Part shown: positions 22,186-34,450 of the stretch, piece by piece
Layout: each line of letters starts with the position of its first letter
How positions within the stretch are numbered: the first letter of the stretch is position 1
DNA from: Phragmites australis
Lineage: Eukaryota > Streptophyta > Magnoliopsida > Poales > Poaceae
DNA length: 64,000 nt
Direction of reading: 5' to 3'
Assembly (NCBI RefSeq): GCF_958298935.1
Contig: NC_084942.1
Coordinates: 18,049,501-18,113,500 of the forward strand
Notes under the pieces: generated by a model
Told to the model about the DNA's origin: nothing
Database searches by the model: none
What the model saw: only the letters and a program-made list of their open reading frames with translations
Made by a program: the position numbers and the translations under genes

Positions 22186-23882
22186 AAGTGAGCTAGTTCA
22201 GGTGTTATACCAAGAACTAATTTCGCCTGTCTTTATATGTAAATTCATTGAAAAGGTATTTTTGGTCTATGGAGAAAGTGGATTCATTTGTTTATGTATT
22301 GATCCACGTCTTCTATTCTCTTTAAGGGTAAAATACCCTGTTCAAATTGGCTTTCGTTACATCGTGCAGCTCACAATGATAACAAATGGTGTCCATTGCT
22401 CAGTTTTTGCTGATATCAGTGTGTAATAAGAAGGCCTCTTATGTATGCAGCAGTCAAAATTATGGGCTATTGTGGCATAGTCTATGTACGTATTTCATCT
22501 GAGCAGTTTTGTATAATTCTCCGTAGTTCTTGTGTTTTTTAGTACAATCAGGAGATATGGTGCTATAAGGCTGGGTTGATGCTTAAATTCTTTTTTCTTT
22601 TTGAAAAACAGGGTTTACCCCAGCTTCCATTTCATAGAAACAGATAATGCCTAAATTCTATTCTACATTCCCCAAGAAAGCCAGAAAGCTATTCGAAGCG
22701 AGCTAGTTTTCAGAGGCCGGCTTGTTCATGTTACTTGAAACACTGAATCCAATTGATATTCTGCGAAGCAAAAAAAAAAAAAAGTTTTTATATAGGAGCA
22801 TATCCACGATAAATTGATTGCACAGGTTTGCCTGACGTTCAGCTATCCATATTGGGCACAGTGGATGGTGCGAATGATATCATATATGTGTTCCTTTTCT
22901 GTTTGCACAATTAAATCAGTCTCAGGTTATTCTTCAGTCTTTGATATAGCGAAAAGGATGCTGAATGCTGATAGAACACAGGGAGGAAAGATATATCCCA
23001 ATGCGAATCCATAGTGAAAGACAATGATTTCACCATGCATAATGATCACATGATCCGAATGCATATGGTTGGTCTCTGAAAAATAATCTGACGCAGGACA
23101 AGGATCACGCTTACATTAGCGGATAAAACTCCAACCAACTCATTACTGGAGCAACCGCATATGCAGAGAACTGTTTCTAAATGTTACAACAGCAGCAGCA
23201 CCCGTAGCCGTTGTCCTAAACAAGTTAGAGTAGGCTAGAGATAAAACTCATAAGATTCAACTAAAAAGATGATATAAAAACAACAATAATAATAAATATA
23301 CTAGTATATAAAAAATAAAAGTAAAAATAGTAGACTGATGTATAAATTATGATTCTGACACTTATTGTTAACTTCCACGCGTTTCTATCTGTGAATAATT
23401 CTTTGGGATATTACATTCTTTCAAATTTCTTTCTTTACAAACTTCTGTCATAATAGATTTGGTTGACCCCTACATCTCTTCACATTATCGACGCGTCTCA
23501 CTATCCTGCAATGCCCAAGTGACTTTGGCACATGGATTGATAACTGTTTCTAAGCATTAGAAATTTAAATTTCGCTAGAACACCAGAGAAGTGAACAACT
23601 TTTTCCATCCATATGCTTCATTTTTTTGAACAATTTTTCGTTCGGAAGAAAGTGCTAACTATAGCAATACAAGTACAATCACACCATTTCAAAATTTAGA
23701 ATGAAGTATGGCAAATCTGAAAGGAGCTTGGGCTTCCCAATCCTGACATATCGCTATGGGTGCATATTTTCCGCCTCGTCATGAATGATGAATGTGAAAA
23801 AATGTTGCCAAAATCTCAAAGCTAGAGTATGCCGCCCAGTTAGGCATCTATTGGACTGCATCCTTTGCGATGTGAGGTGGTA
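22186..23882. other. Convergent intergenic region (3' ends of two genes)
   Basis: This 1.7-kb gap lies between the stop codon of the synthetase (+) and the stop codon of the carrier gene (-), so it must hold both 3' untranslated regions. It is AT-rich, with an A13 run near 22771 and a short AATAAT repeat near 23285. I see no further gene; small ORFs here lack domain signals. Confidence 0.6.
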
Positions 23883-26800
23883 CTAAATGGCAGTCATTCC
23901 CGTGAGTTCCCGCAGTTTCTCACACACAACAAAGGTGATTGTTGTCTGAGGGCCTAATCTCGCAAAGGTGGCAAATCCACTGAAAAATTGAGAGCTTGTT
24001 AGGAAGTTACAAGGGAAGGAAGGGAATATGTATGATTAATGCAAGTAATATCTATAATGGGCGAAATAGCAAGTGATTAATGCCCACCTAAATTCATCAG
24101 GAAAGCACTTGTACTTTATAGATTAATAGAAACAGAACTTCTGAATTCCAAACTTTTAGTACTCAAAGGTGAAATTGACCAAGATGCATACAGCTAGATA
24201 AACAAAACATATTTTTCCATAGTACAATCTTATTCTTTAGCAAAATCAAGATCATTTTCTAGCGGCAACGAGCATCCAAAACCAAAAGGCTTTTCTGGGC
24301 AACAAACAAACAAATAATCAGGTTTTGGAATAATCTGAATTGACCTATCCCAAAGAAATTCCAATTATTTAATAAAGCTTCAAACAGTTCTGAATAAAGG
24401 AAGAACTGTTGCTGATAATCTGCAAGACATTACACTGATCATTAATTACCTATCATTTTCCAAAAGCATCTTGGTAAAGGTAGCATTTTTTGTGTGTGAA
24501 GAGGTGAAAAATGAACAATCAAGATAGCATGTCGAACAAATTAACCATACGAGTAAACAGGGACTGGAAAATATAATAAAACAATATATATGCTATGCAC
24601 GCAGACCCTCACCCTTTGTAAAGTGATTTTACGCCCTCTGTCAGCACAACCTGTGAACCAAGAACGGGCACGAAATATAAGAACATGTTGCTAATTGTTG
24701 GTATTTAACAATTTAATGCATTTCCAGTCTTCTAACAGACTCATTTTCTCATCTTATGCTACTAATCCACCACTAACTAGTAGCTCAACAATTTGGTGGC
24801 ACCTTCAGCAGCTGATTGTAGCAATGTTTACCGACAATCCTAATTTGACGCCAAGCAAAACAAAAGGTCAGGATAAACACCTGGCTAGCACAATGGAATC
24901 CGTTCCTGTAAACCGTGACACCTTTGGACTCCCGTTGCAGCATTAGCCGTGTTTTGATCATGTCTACAGGTGCAGTCACAAGAGTACCAGCTGTTCCAGC
25001 CAGGCAACTCGAGCTTTCAAGCAAATAAAGGTTAGCTGACAATTCTTTCATTGAAGGATAGATATCAAAATGTTGAGAAAAGAATTCACTGTACATGAGA
25101 TGTAATTGAAAACCTTCTTCAAGCGGTGTGTACTTCAGCAAGGCCTATATTAAATACAGATTAGAAAATATTAGAACAGGTGTATTGAAGTATGCAACAA
25201 ATTCATTCCTTTATAGCAAAATATATAACGCAAATAATAGACACCTGTTTGGCCTCGTCGTAAGTTGCCATTTGTGATGCAGTGAGACATCCTGCTCTTG
25301 CCATTGCTGGGCCGACTCCTTTCCAAAGTGCTTTGAGCCCTTCCTGTGCTAAAACTTTCCTCATCTCTCCTATTGTACTAGTACTGCTTGTACTCATCTG
25401 CAACCTCACCTACAGGGTGTGCTCGGTTCAGATACAGTAGACAAAACAAGTCACACTTCTGAAATAAATTGATACCAAAACAGTATACCTTTAAAACCTC
25501 CATTGGATTTGTTAAAGCAGTTGCAAGAGCACCAGCAATGACTCCAGATGCAAATTTAAAAGCAAAGTTTGTTGAACCAAATGCGTAACTGCACACATGT
25601 TTGCAGGGCTCATACAGTCCTAATCGAAGGCCACCATAGACAACAGATCTCGTCAATGCTGGTGCAAGTCCCAGGTAGAGTGACCGAGGCCCTTCCCTTT
25701 CGACCATTTGTGTAAATATTGTCCCCTAACATGTTTCATAATACAAATATAACAAAGAAATTAATTAAACGTCAGAAAAAGTGACAAATAGGAAACTTTT
25801 AGGTGCTGTGAATACCATTCCAGCTAAGTCTCCTCTTTGCCCAGCAAGCTGCATTTGAAGCCTAACTTTGATAACATCTGCAGGACGAAAATGGTGGTAT
25901 ACCTATATAAACAGTAACTTATTTTCTGGACAAATAAAATATTTTTTTGTTACCAAATTAGCAGCATAGCAATGAACAGTTAATTTTTATACAAGTTAAT
26001 TTAGAGCTATGTCTTCAATTCTTGGCCCACGTACCAATTGTCAAATATCTCTGAAAAATCATAGAATGGTAAGGTCAAATTTTAACAACTTTTTAGGATG
26101 AATATCATGAAATTTTTCCTGCACGCCATCTTTAACTTTAGTCAAACGTTCCACGTCTAGTTTAACTATGTCCTCATCTATATGTGGCTGTTTGTTTTTT
26201 GCGCATGACTGTTATTTACTGCAGTCCAGATAAAGGGACTATTTGTCGCCTTCTTGAAAAAGGGGATCAACTTGTGGTAAATGTTTGAATGGCCAAATCC
26301 CACGGGGTGCGGGGGGTTAACCTATCTAAATAGAATGCAAATGTTCCTTTTTTTTCTACTGGAAGAAATAAGCATCAGCCTGCCAAGTACAAGCATAATC
26401 ATACTTCACCATACAGAAAATCTGCAAATCCATTCGTCCAAAAGAAACTAATTTAGTCTCTTTCACCTTACCAAGGGGATATTCATACCCATGAATACTC
26501 TTTCAGCACAGCCTGTAGCGCTGTGGAAACTATACCTGAACTATAACTGAAACTGAAAATAATTATGGTTTCTTGACATTTCATTTTCTGCAGGAAGAAC
26601 ATAGTCAAGTGTTATTTAGACATATTTTCCCAATTACTGGATGCTGCCACATGACCGCACCGGCCTCATCTCACTGCTCGAACTAGCAGCAATTCCCAAT
26701 GCAGATAAGCATTTGAGAGGTGCATATATGACGGGTTCACACTCGAATTATAAATGCCTATTTCCTTGCTGTCATTTCCCAACCTTTGTTATTAGAATAC

Positions 26801-26992
26801 CCCAGGCAATTCAAGAACAGCAAATTACTCAAAATAAGAGGTAACTATGGCCCAACTGATGAAAGGAAGAGCAGCTAACTGACCGAGCGGGTGGGTGACA
26901 GCGGTGGCGGCGGCGACGGCGGCGCCGCTGGTGCCGAAGTGGTACAGCGCGTAAGGCCCCGGCTGCCGTGCGTCTCCGGACCCCGGCCGCAT
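23883..26992 (-). CDS. Mitochondrial substrate carrier family protein (ucpB-like)
   Basis: Eight minus-strand exons: 26884-26992, 25816-25877, 25489-25725, 25245-25409, 25095-25144, 24881-25013, 24613-24650 and 23883-23979. The joins keep frame and give 296 residues. Three mitochondrial-carrier signatures are visible: PLDVIK (35-40), PMEVLK (131-136) and PVDMIK (223-228), each followed by an RLQ/RLM segment, the threefold repeat of SLC25-type inner-membrane carriers. Other conserved blocks are SLYLGLAPALTRSVVYGGLR, LWKGVGPAMARAGCLTASQ and FARLGPQTTITF. The order closely follows the plant uncoupling-protein-like/ucpB-like subgroup; the transported substrate is not predictable. Start 26992 is the first ATG in frame with HFGTSG. 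The first exon is GC-rich. A MULE begins about 320 bp upstream of the ATG. Confidence 0.95.
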
Positions 26993-27313
26993 CACGGTTC
27001 CTCCTCAGATCCCCTAGCAAAGAGGAGACGGAGGGGAAGCGAATTCTTGGGAGAAAGATTCGAGCTCTGGTATTGGGATTTCGAAGGGAGGTGCAAATCC
27101 AAAGGTGGTTTTTTTTTTCAAGAAAAAAGGGGGAAGGAAGCAACCGAAATCGAATGGGGAGCAAGACCAAGAACGGCACGGTCGCAAGAAGATTTGGAGA
27201 GACCAAAGAGGAAGAAAGAGATCGGATGGATGATGGATCTTTACATCCTGCTGTCCCTGAAATTCCTGCTGCGGTCTCCTCCGCACGAACTGGAGCGGGC
27301 GGAATAATTCATA
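26993..27313 (-). promoter_or_regulatory. Carrier gene leader and proximal promoter
   Basis: This 320-bp segment separates the carrier start codon from the MULE terminus. It includes an A/G-rich leader-like tract (about 27080-27130). No clear TATA box is seen on the minus strand. Any native upstream promoter elements would now lie beyond the 11.5-kb MULE. Confidence 0.35.
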
Positions 27314-27959
27314 GAATTTTTTTTGTTTAATAATATTTTTTGAAAAATTATAAAATAATAGCTAAATTTAAAAAAATTATAAGAATAGGTACCTGTCGGC
27401 ACGCAGAATACCGATAACTGTCATGTCGGCATCCCGAATGCAGATAGCCTATGTGGTCTGTCGGTATTTCGTGTGCCGACAGGATCCCGAATAGACACCG
27501 ATATGGATGTCATGGGAGCAAAGAGCTAATATGCCTATCGGCAAACAGAATACCGATAGGTCTATCTACATTTTGTTTGTCGACGGACCTCTTTTTATTG
27601 ATTTTATTAATAATTAGGGTTGACGAGCTACTTTTCCATTTGATTTGATATTTTGTTTTAAATAAATTTATATCATAGGAATACTGGAAAAAACTATTAA
27701 TCGAACAATAATAGTCAGGGAGCATAATTATCATAGAATCAGGCACAAATATTATATACGCTGAAAAATATTACATGGGGTTTATCGTCGGTGCGCGAAT
27801 GGACCCTAACCATAAAAGAGATGACAACGACAAATGCTGTTATGCACGGTACGCCTAAAGATTAACGTAATAGCGTGCCGCTGCTAAACCTAACATGCCT
27901 TAAAAAATGAAAGTAGGTCGGATTACAATAGATATTCTCTACTGAGTGCATCTAGGATA

Positions 27960-28580
27960 TTTGTCCTTTCACAGGGCATCGGGGCCTCCCGTCTTAGAGC
28001 AACGGGCCCTCTCCTGCTTCATTTCCCTCTCTGCTTCGCGTGCTTCAATCGCGGCGTGCTCCTCCGCCGCCTTCCTCATGCTCTCCTCGTCTTGATGCTT
28101 CAGCCGTAGTTCCTCCTGTTGTTACTCGTATTCTCGACGTTCGTACGCTTCCCTCCTCCACTGTATGCTCATTTGGATCCATTGCTTCTGGTGCTCATGT
28201 TGCTCCATATCCAGCCATTTCATAAAGTCATAGATAGGTGGAGGAGACTAGACAAATAAAATAAGAGGGGAGATTAGTAAGACAGTGCATAAAATTATAT
28301 GAAAAGTGTCACATAAGTGATTTATGTTGCTATACCGGTGGGTACTTGTATGATACATATCGAGGCTTGTCGTACTTGTAGTTGGCATACATGAAGAAGC
28401 ATAGGTCATACGTGTAGGAGATGTTCTGTAACTCGCGAAGCCTACAAGGGTCGCTACAGAAGCATATCGGGAGTTCGACCCCCTGTGGGATGAAAATCCC
28501 CCAATATTTCTTGGGTAGGCTTGGTGGAGCTGATGAAGATATTGCAGTTGAGAGAGTTGAGGAAGGAGTGATCTATCCAT
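27960..28580 (-). pseudogene. MULE accessory ORF: zinc-finger-like start and coiled coil
   Basis: On the minus strand a frame reads GVELPICFCSDPCRLRE (Cys-rich), FFMYANYKYDKPRYVSYKYP and, after an intron-like gap, YDFMKWLDMEQHEHQKQW with a long charged helix (RKAAEEHAAIEAREAERE). One in-frame stop interrupts the helix near 28118. Related ORFs occur in other grass DNA transposons, with a GRF-type zinc finger followed by a coiled coil. The zinc-finger assignment is by resemblance only. Confidence 0.45.
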
Positions 28581-28599
28581 GAATGAGGGTGGAGTTATT

Positions 28600-29190
28600 T
28601 ATAGTTGCTAGGGGTTGGTGTATGGACTGAGTGCATGAGCTTGGTTGGGGGCTAGAGTATAGGATTCCATGTGAAAACTGGAAAAGTTATGGCATTGATG
28701 CTTGGTAGAGATTACCTGTGAAAATTGTTGCTTGGTGTGGTCATATCATTCTCCAAAAGTTCAGCAAGAAGTTATTATTCCCTCTGCATGGAAGGCAAGG
28801 AATCCTATAAAAGCATTGGGCTTACCAAAAACATATTGGCATAATGATAAAACCTAGCAATTTCATTGAAGAAAATAAAATACATCACAAATAAGGGTCA
28901 TCTTAAGCATTCATTGCCTGTCTGTAGGTACATTACGTAAGGCAATATACACCGACTCGTACCCTGCTTGTATACATTATACGACAAGTTGCAATGGCAT
29001 GTAGTACTCCATCACTAAATGAGGCATGCCTTATGGAGATAGATTGCCGGGTCAAGAAAATATCTACTGGGTTGGTAGAAAAGATGAAGGCTTCTCATCC
29101 AGTACTCCATCGCTAAATGAAGCATGCCTTAATGGTAAGTAGTAACGGCTGAACATGTAATACATAAAATGTAGACATATACGGATAGAC
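28600..29190. other. MULE internal non-coding segment
   Basis: No gene is seen. The phrase AGTACTCCATC(A/G)CTAAATGA followed by GCATGCCTTA occurs twice, near 29006 and 29099, as a direct repeat about 95 bp apart. Confidence 0.5.
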
Positions 29191-29195
29191 TTTTT

Positions 29196-29417
29196 AGTGG
29201 TACCTCTAATACGCCAGTGCAGTCTAGCGAATAGATTTCTCAGTGCTACCCCAAATAGACCGGTGCAGTCTAGGCCATAGGCTCTCAAATGCTGCAACAT
29301 ATTTTCAGTGGTACCCCTAATAGGCCACTGCAATCTAGCAAATAGACTTTTCAGTGATACCCCAAACAGGCCGGAGCAGTCTAGGCCATAGATTCTCAAA
29401 TACTGCAACAACTTTGC
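29196..29417. repeat. Tandem duplication with 111-bp period
   Basis: Copies begin at 29196 and 29307, each with AGTGGTACC(T/C)CTAATA, GCAGTCTAG-type and CTCAAAT(G/A)CTGCAAC segments. On the minus strand the period is 37 codons and both copies stay open, giving a repeated peptide (YGLDCSGLFGV / YGLDCTGLFGV). A third weak match (AGTGGTACCCCTATTG) lies near 30257. Confidence 0.75.
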
Positions 29418-29502
29418 ACTGCCATCGGGACTTCTTCTATATAAATGAAACACAATCTATTTTCTACGCACACATCTCCTGACCTCGCATTTAATCGAGA
29501 TA

Positions 29503-29922
29503 ATGGCGCATCCTCATCCTCTCGATGGCCCCATTGATCCACTGTCTCCACACCCCCATTTAGATGCCTATGGTAGAGGTTACTATAGAAACCACAATGC
29601 TCTTTCTTGCGCATTTTGGCCGCCATACCGGCATGGAGATGACGCTGTAGTCCAAGTTTATGAGCATTTCGGTGATGCATGTCGTCGATTCTTCCGTTGT
29701 CCACATTTCAGAGTAAGACCAAATAAAATACACATTCTTTATGATTTTCACCATACCATCTACTTATCTCATATACCACTTTTTTAGACAGATGATTATG
29801 GTTTCCAATATTAGATTGATCCGCGGTTGGAACCACACATTCAAGAATACATCCGTCACCTGCACGTTATTATCACGGAACTACAGGAACAATTGCACCA
29901 AGAGAGAGAGCCAACAACGTAA
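29503..29922 (+). pseudogene. MULE accessory ORF, GRF-zinc-finger-like, with nonsense codon
   Basis: Exon-like block 29503-29712 encodes YGRGYYRNHNALSCAFWPPY and GDACRRFFRCPHF. A GT at 29713 and an AG at 29786-29787 bound a 75-bp intron-like gap; the next block gives TDDYGFQY, then TAG at 29812, then IDPRLEPHIQEYIRHLHVI and a coiled coil to TAA at 29920. The RRFFRCP...YGFQ pattern resembles GRF-type zinc fingers. The stop sits where related sequences carry Trp. Function is unknown; its orientation opposes the transposase. Confidence 0.45.
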
Positions 29923-30756
29923 GAAGCCGCTATATCCTGCCTCGCATGGTAGGTCAGAGGAACAACTAGGAGTAATATGGATGTGTTCTAGCGGACTACT
30001 CAAGTGTTGATTTCGTATTTAACATGTACTGTTTCCACCAATGTATTTCACGTAGGGCATTCATGTGCAGTATGCTACGTGTATCGTACTATCGTAGTTG
30101 TAGTATATGAGGGTATTGTCAATTCATGTTATGCTACATGTATCATACTATGAGTAGTATCAATGTATCCCGAGGTACTGTGTTACACTTATGTAATTTT
30201 TTATTATACATGTTGTTTGTAATTGAATAAATTGTACCCTGTCATGTAACAGTTATTAGTGGTACCCCTATTGTGTCATTGCAATCAGGACGACACGCAG
30301 ATATGTTTGAAAGCTGATAAGATTGCACGATGCTAAGCTTTTGGAAGGCAGGAGAACACGGGTAATAAAACCAAGGCTGATAACATAATATCGACATAAA
30401 CATCCTACATGACATGTCAATCACATAATAGAAAAACACAAACATGTACAAATACTGTCCAATGGCGTAGTCAAGGGGCGTCTCCATGGCCACGGGCGCG
30501 CTTGATGCGCACGCCCGCCGACCACCGTCTGGTAGCTACTCTGTGACACGTCTGGTCGGTGGAGAACGTGAAGGGGTCGCATGGAGGGTGGCGAGGTCGT
30601 GCACCATCTGCAGGGGTGGTAGGGTCGGCCTGCGATGGCTGCGTCAATGGAGGTGCCCCCGTTGTCTACGACAGGCCCTCCTCATCGGCCAACTCTATCA
30701 ATCAGTCGTCCGTCAAGGAGAGCGACGAGCCGAACACTGCGTCGAAGGATGGTGGA
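29923..30756. other. MULE internal non-coding segment up to the LTR insertion
   Basis: AT-rich sequence to about 30450, then a GC-rich tract (30480-30750) open in several frames but without domain signals. Nothing is annotated. Confidence 0.45.
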
Positions 30757-32235
30757 TGTCGGTGAATCAGGAACCAGGGGTCCCTGAATCCCGAGGCCAG
30801 GCCAGCAATCCGCCACGTGGCGCCATCCCGTGGGGTCACCTCCGCGAGGTAAAAAAGACTAAGTCCCGGGAGAGGGCTCTCGGGGCCACAGTCAGTGGCC
30901 CCCGAGTACCCAGATTCCCCGATGATCTGTGAAGACTAAGTGACGGGAGGAAAGTGCTCGATGAGGTAAACGGTGACCCCAGAGCACCCGAGTCCCCCGA
31001 CGACCAGGAGAACCAAGTACCGGGAGGGGTGTGCCCAGGGCTGTGAGCAGTAGCCCCCCGGGCCCCCGAGTACCCCGAGGACCCACTGAAGGAAGTTCCG
31101 AGAGAGAGTGCTCAGGGCTGCGAGCCGCGGCCCCCGAGCACTCGGTTCCCCGAGGATCCGTACGAACATGCCCGGGAGAGAGTGCTCGGGCCATGAACAG
31201 TGGCCCCCGAGCACTAGGTTCCCCGAGGATCAAGGAAGGGCGCTCTCGGGAGAGAGTGCTCGGGGAGGTGAACAGTGCCCCCCGAGCACTCGGTTCCCCG
31301 ACGACCCAGGAAGCCCCCTGACAGTGGCCCCCACAGGGGTCCAGCGATGAGGTGTCAGCCAGTGAAAGGCCCGAGGCCGCATTTAAGAGCGCGCGTGGCC
31401 TGTCACCTCCAACTGCTCCCGCCACGCTCGGTGTCAGTTCCTGCCATATCCTGGCAGAAGGGCGTGGGGACATTAAATGCACGGGTCCCATCCCGCGCCA
31501 TCCGGTGCGCCTCGGGATAACGTCGCAAGGGCCGAGGCGTTCCGTCTGCCGCGCTGCTGTGGCAGGAGAACAAGTTAGGACGGGCACGCCAGGCCGCTCT
31601 GTGGCTGCCCGGTGGGCCCTCTCCACGGCGCCCGTTGCCAGTGCCATTATAGCGACTGATGACCAGGCGCAGGGCACGTTTTCAACCCCCAGTCACTTCG
31701 CACAGAGGCTATGATGACGCCCTTTCCATTTATGGTGCCTTGGAACTCGTGCCCTCCCATTCGGGGCACGCTATTGCCGGCGGGTATTTAAAGCAGCCGG
31801 CAGCACGGACAAAGACAAGTTGGAAAGCAAGACAATCTCTGAAGAAGTGAATATCTCTCGGCAAGCTCTGCACGGTTGAAGCAGTTAAGGAAGTAGAGAA
31901 GATCGAGAAGGCCAAGAGCACCCAAAGCCAACAGATACACACAGATCGAAGAACAAGGAGCCCAAGGCTCTAGGATAGACAAACATTCTTGTAACCAGCA
32001 ACATCATTGAGGGACATTCTTAGGGCATTTATAGCATCCATACAGGAGTAGGGTGTTACGCCTCCGTGCGGCCCGAACCTGTCTAAACCCCCAGTGCATT
32101 TACTTCATTCTGCACTAGATTATTCCACCCCGCCAGCCATCGCATTCATATCCATTTATTTCTCCGGTAAACTTATTCAGGATCATCCCCCCCGGCCGAA
32201 TCTCTAAAAATGGATCCCTCAGGATCCCTGCGACA
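30757..32235 (+). mobile_element. Gypsy-type solo LTR nested in the MULE
   Basis: The segment runs from TGTCGGTGAATCAGG (30757) to GGATCCCTGCGACA (ending 32235), so it has TG...CA ends. It contains a GC-rich upstream array of tandem repeats, a TATTTAAAG promoter-like motif at about 31784 and an AT-richer end, the usual layout of long grass Gypsy LTRs. No internal domain or second LTR is present, hence solo. Flanks read GTGGA on the left and GGAGT on the right, not a clean 5-bp duplication, so the limits may be off by a few bases or the LTR arose from unequal recombination. ORFs inside are compositional. Confidence 0.7.
30858..31320. repeat. About six ~77-bp tandem repeats in the solo LTR
   Basis: Units share CGGGAGAGAGTGCTCGGG, a GAACAGTGGCCCCCGAGCAC-like middle and GGTTCCCCGAGGA. 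Unit lengths vary from about 70 to 80 bp and later units are more alike than the first ones. The array lies upstream of the TATA-like motif and may hold LTR promoter elements. Confidence 0.8.
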
Positions 32236-32399
32236 GGAGTTAACCATCCGACAGTGGAACTATTGCATGGTACAACTCTATCAGATGTCATGCATCACAT
32301 TATAGTTGAATTGAAAGATACAATCCCGAGTGATACCATTGATAGTGATGAACCTGGAACTGAAGTACCCAAGAGGAAACCCAGAGTTGGCATGTAATG

Positions 32400-34450
32400 C
32401 AGGGGTGGTGGCTGAGACGACGAGGCGGGTTCCATGTGGAAGTGTGTCAGCGTAGCCTGAGCACATGACAGTGACCTTATCTATGTGGTAGGCCCGACGA
32501 CGTCCGGTATCCTCTAGCACGAAGCATGTCGAAACTCGTCGAGGCAATGCCGTGCCAGCCGATGCAGACTGGCTATCAGCTTGCCCAGGTCAACCCGCGG
32601 TGGGACCGACTCCCAGCGGTTCACGAAGTGTAGTAGCTCTGTGCCGACGTCCCTGCACATGTCCGCCTGCTATGCCTGAGCGACCACATTTAATAATGAG
32701 AATGAAAGTCAGTACAATGAAATAGCCTCACGTACCATTACGTGGTACGCCATCGCTGGCTCCGTAGCGAACGTGTCGGTGACCTCCGGCTCGTGCTGTG
32801 GTGGCTCCGGAGGCACAGGGAAGCACCTAACCCGTGTCACCTCATGGAACCAGCACAAGTATGCGTCCTCCGTCCTAGGGTTGTAAGGCCCGCTGCGGAC
32901 GTGGACATGTGCAGCCACGTCTGCCCACTTGTCCACCCACGCCTGCAATACCCCTCCAAGTTGCATCGTACGTGATGTCCTGACCCTTCCTCGTCATCCT
33001 ACAAGACAAAGTTATGATTACGGAACAGATAACATGGATAGTAAAGAATATGTACCAACAAATACTTACAAGTGAGTGATGTTCGTCGGTAGTCGCGATA
33101 GGGCGAAGTGTTGGTGATACCCGAACTGCTTGAACACTCTGTCCGGGTAGTAGGGCTTGACCGTGACGTCGAACACTAGCCATCGCCGTGTAAGCCAGAG
33201 AGCCTAGTCCCTATGGCACAAGTCGGAGAGGCAATAGGGGCTCGCGTCGTGACCGCCTCGTGGTCGTACGGTGTCCAGCGCATCCTGTTCGTCTACAGCT
33301 GGTCGAATGCGGCAACGAATTGTGCGTACGAAGAGTGTGTCGTCCCCGTCGCCCATCTTGGCTGCATGAAAAAGGAAAATGTCAGGCATATATACTTCAT
33401 GAAAGAACAATACTGAAAAAATGTGTTAACTTGTAATACTTACGTCACGCTTGCACCAGAGCGAACCCATCACAGGGTCGTCCACTGCGTCATGCGGGCC
33501 GAACTCGTCGGGGAAGTAGAAACACTGATTGTAAGCGTCATACAACTCAGGTGCGGGCGCCCTATGTCGAAGCGCTCGTACAACCACAGGGTCAGGAGCA
33601 AAGGACAACAAGTGATCGACTCGGACTCACTCCTCCTGCAGCAGGCCTCACACAACACCCGGTACATTTGCACTAGGACTGCAGATCCCCAACTGAACTG
33701 AGGGACCAGCTCTAGGGGTCGTCAGCAAATCTGCTGCGCGAAGAAGAGGAACCACTTATTAACGGTGTCCGCGTGCATGCTGGTGAAGAGGACCCAACCG
33801 AACAATCACAACAGGTATGCCTCCAAGTGCTGTCGCACTCTCCAATCCTCTGACTCTAGCGTCAGGCGGTCCACCCGTAACTGTTGGACCCATGCCTTTG
33901 ATGGACCGTGGGGCGAGTCGAAGCCCACCTGCTCAGGCTACTGACCTTCAGGGATGACTCCGTGGAACCTAGCCAGAAGCATGTCCCTCCACCCGGTGTG
34001 CAAGTCCAGCCCCGAACACTGCAGTCCTCACCAAGGGCAATCCTAGTATCATGGAGACGTCCTGCAGCGTGTCATCTCACCTACGGGTATGTGAAAAGTG
34101 TGCTTCTCTGGTCGCCAGCGGTCGACCAATGCTGTCAGCAGTGCCCTTTCTAGGGGAAACGGGGGGGGGGGGGTGGTCTATTCCCTAGTCGGGTTGAGGA
34201 GACGGGCTAAAGGAAGGAGATCCGATGCCCTCAACCTACGGAAAATAAATAACGTGAGTAAACTATCAAGTTATTTACAACAACAAACATATAATGCACA
34301 AAGTTATGACCTCGGGATCCAACGCTGGTCAAACCTGCAGAAGTGGTCTGGAGTACGCAAGTGCAAGGACGGGGTACGGGTCCGTGCCATCCAAGTGTGT
34401 CCGATGCGTCGCATCGATCACAGGGTCGATGAGCTCCATACCTGAAAGCA
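32400..34450 (-). pseudogene. Plant-mobile-domain (PMD) protein carried by the MULE
   Basis: Minus-strand blocks spell the plant-mobile-domain order: ELIDPVIDATHRTHL (about 34430); LVDRWRPEKHTFHIPVGEMT and LQDVSMILGLPL (about 34040-34130); WGSAVLVQMYRVLCEACCRR and LTLWLYERFDIGRP (33470-33700); WLVFDVTVKPYYPDRVFKQF (about 33140-33190); and YLCWFHEVTRVRCFPVP (32709-32966). Stops, shifts and a homopolymer G tract at 34158-34171 break it, though some breaks may be introns. The PMD family occurs in plants both as silencing or meristem genes (MAIN/MAIL type) and within transposons. Here its place inside the terminal repeats, on the transposase strand, marks it as MULE cargo. Confidence 0.75.

Noticed and set aside
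29196..31320. CRISPR-like arrays
   Set aside because: Repeats are contiguous satellites or duplications without unique spacers, in a eukaryotic genome.
30892..31714. ORFs up to 261 codons in the solo LTR
   Set aside because: They read through the 77-bp tandem array in several frames on both strands; no domain is present.
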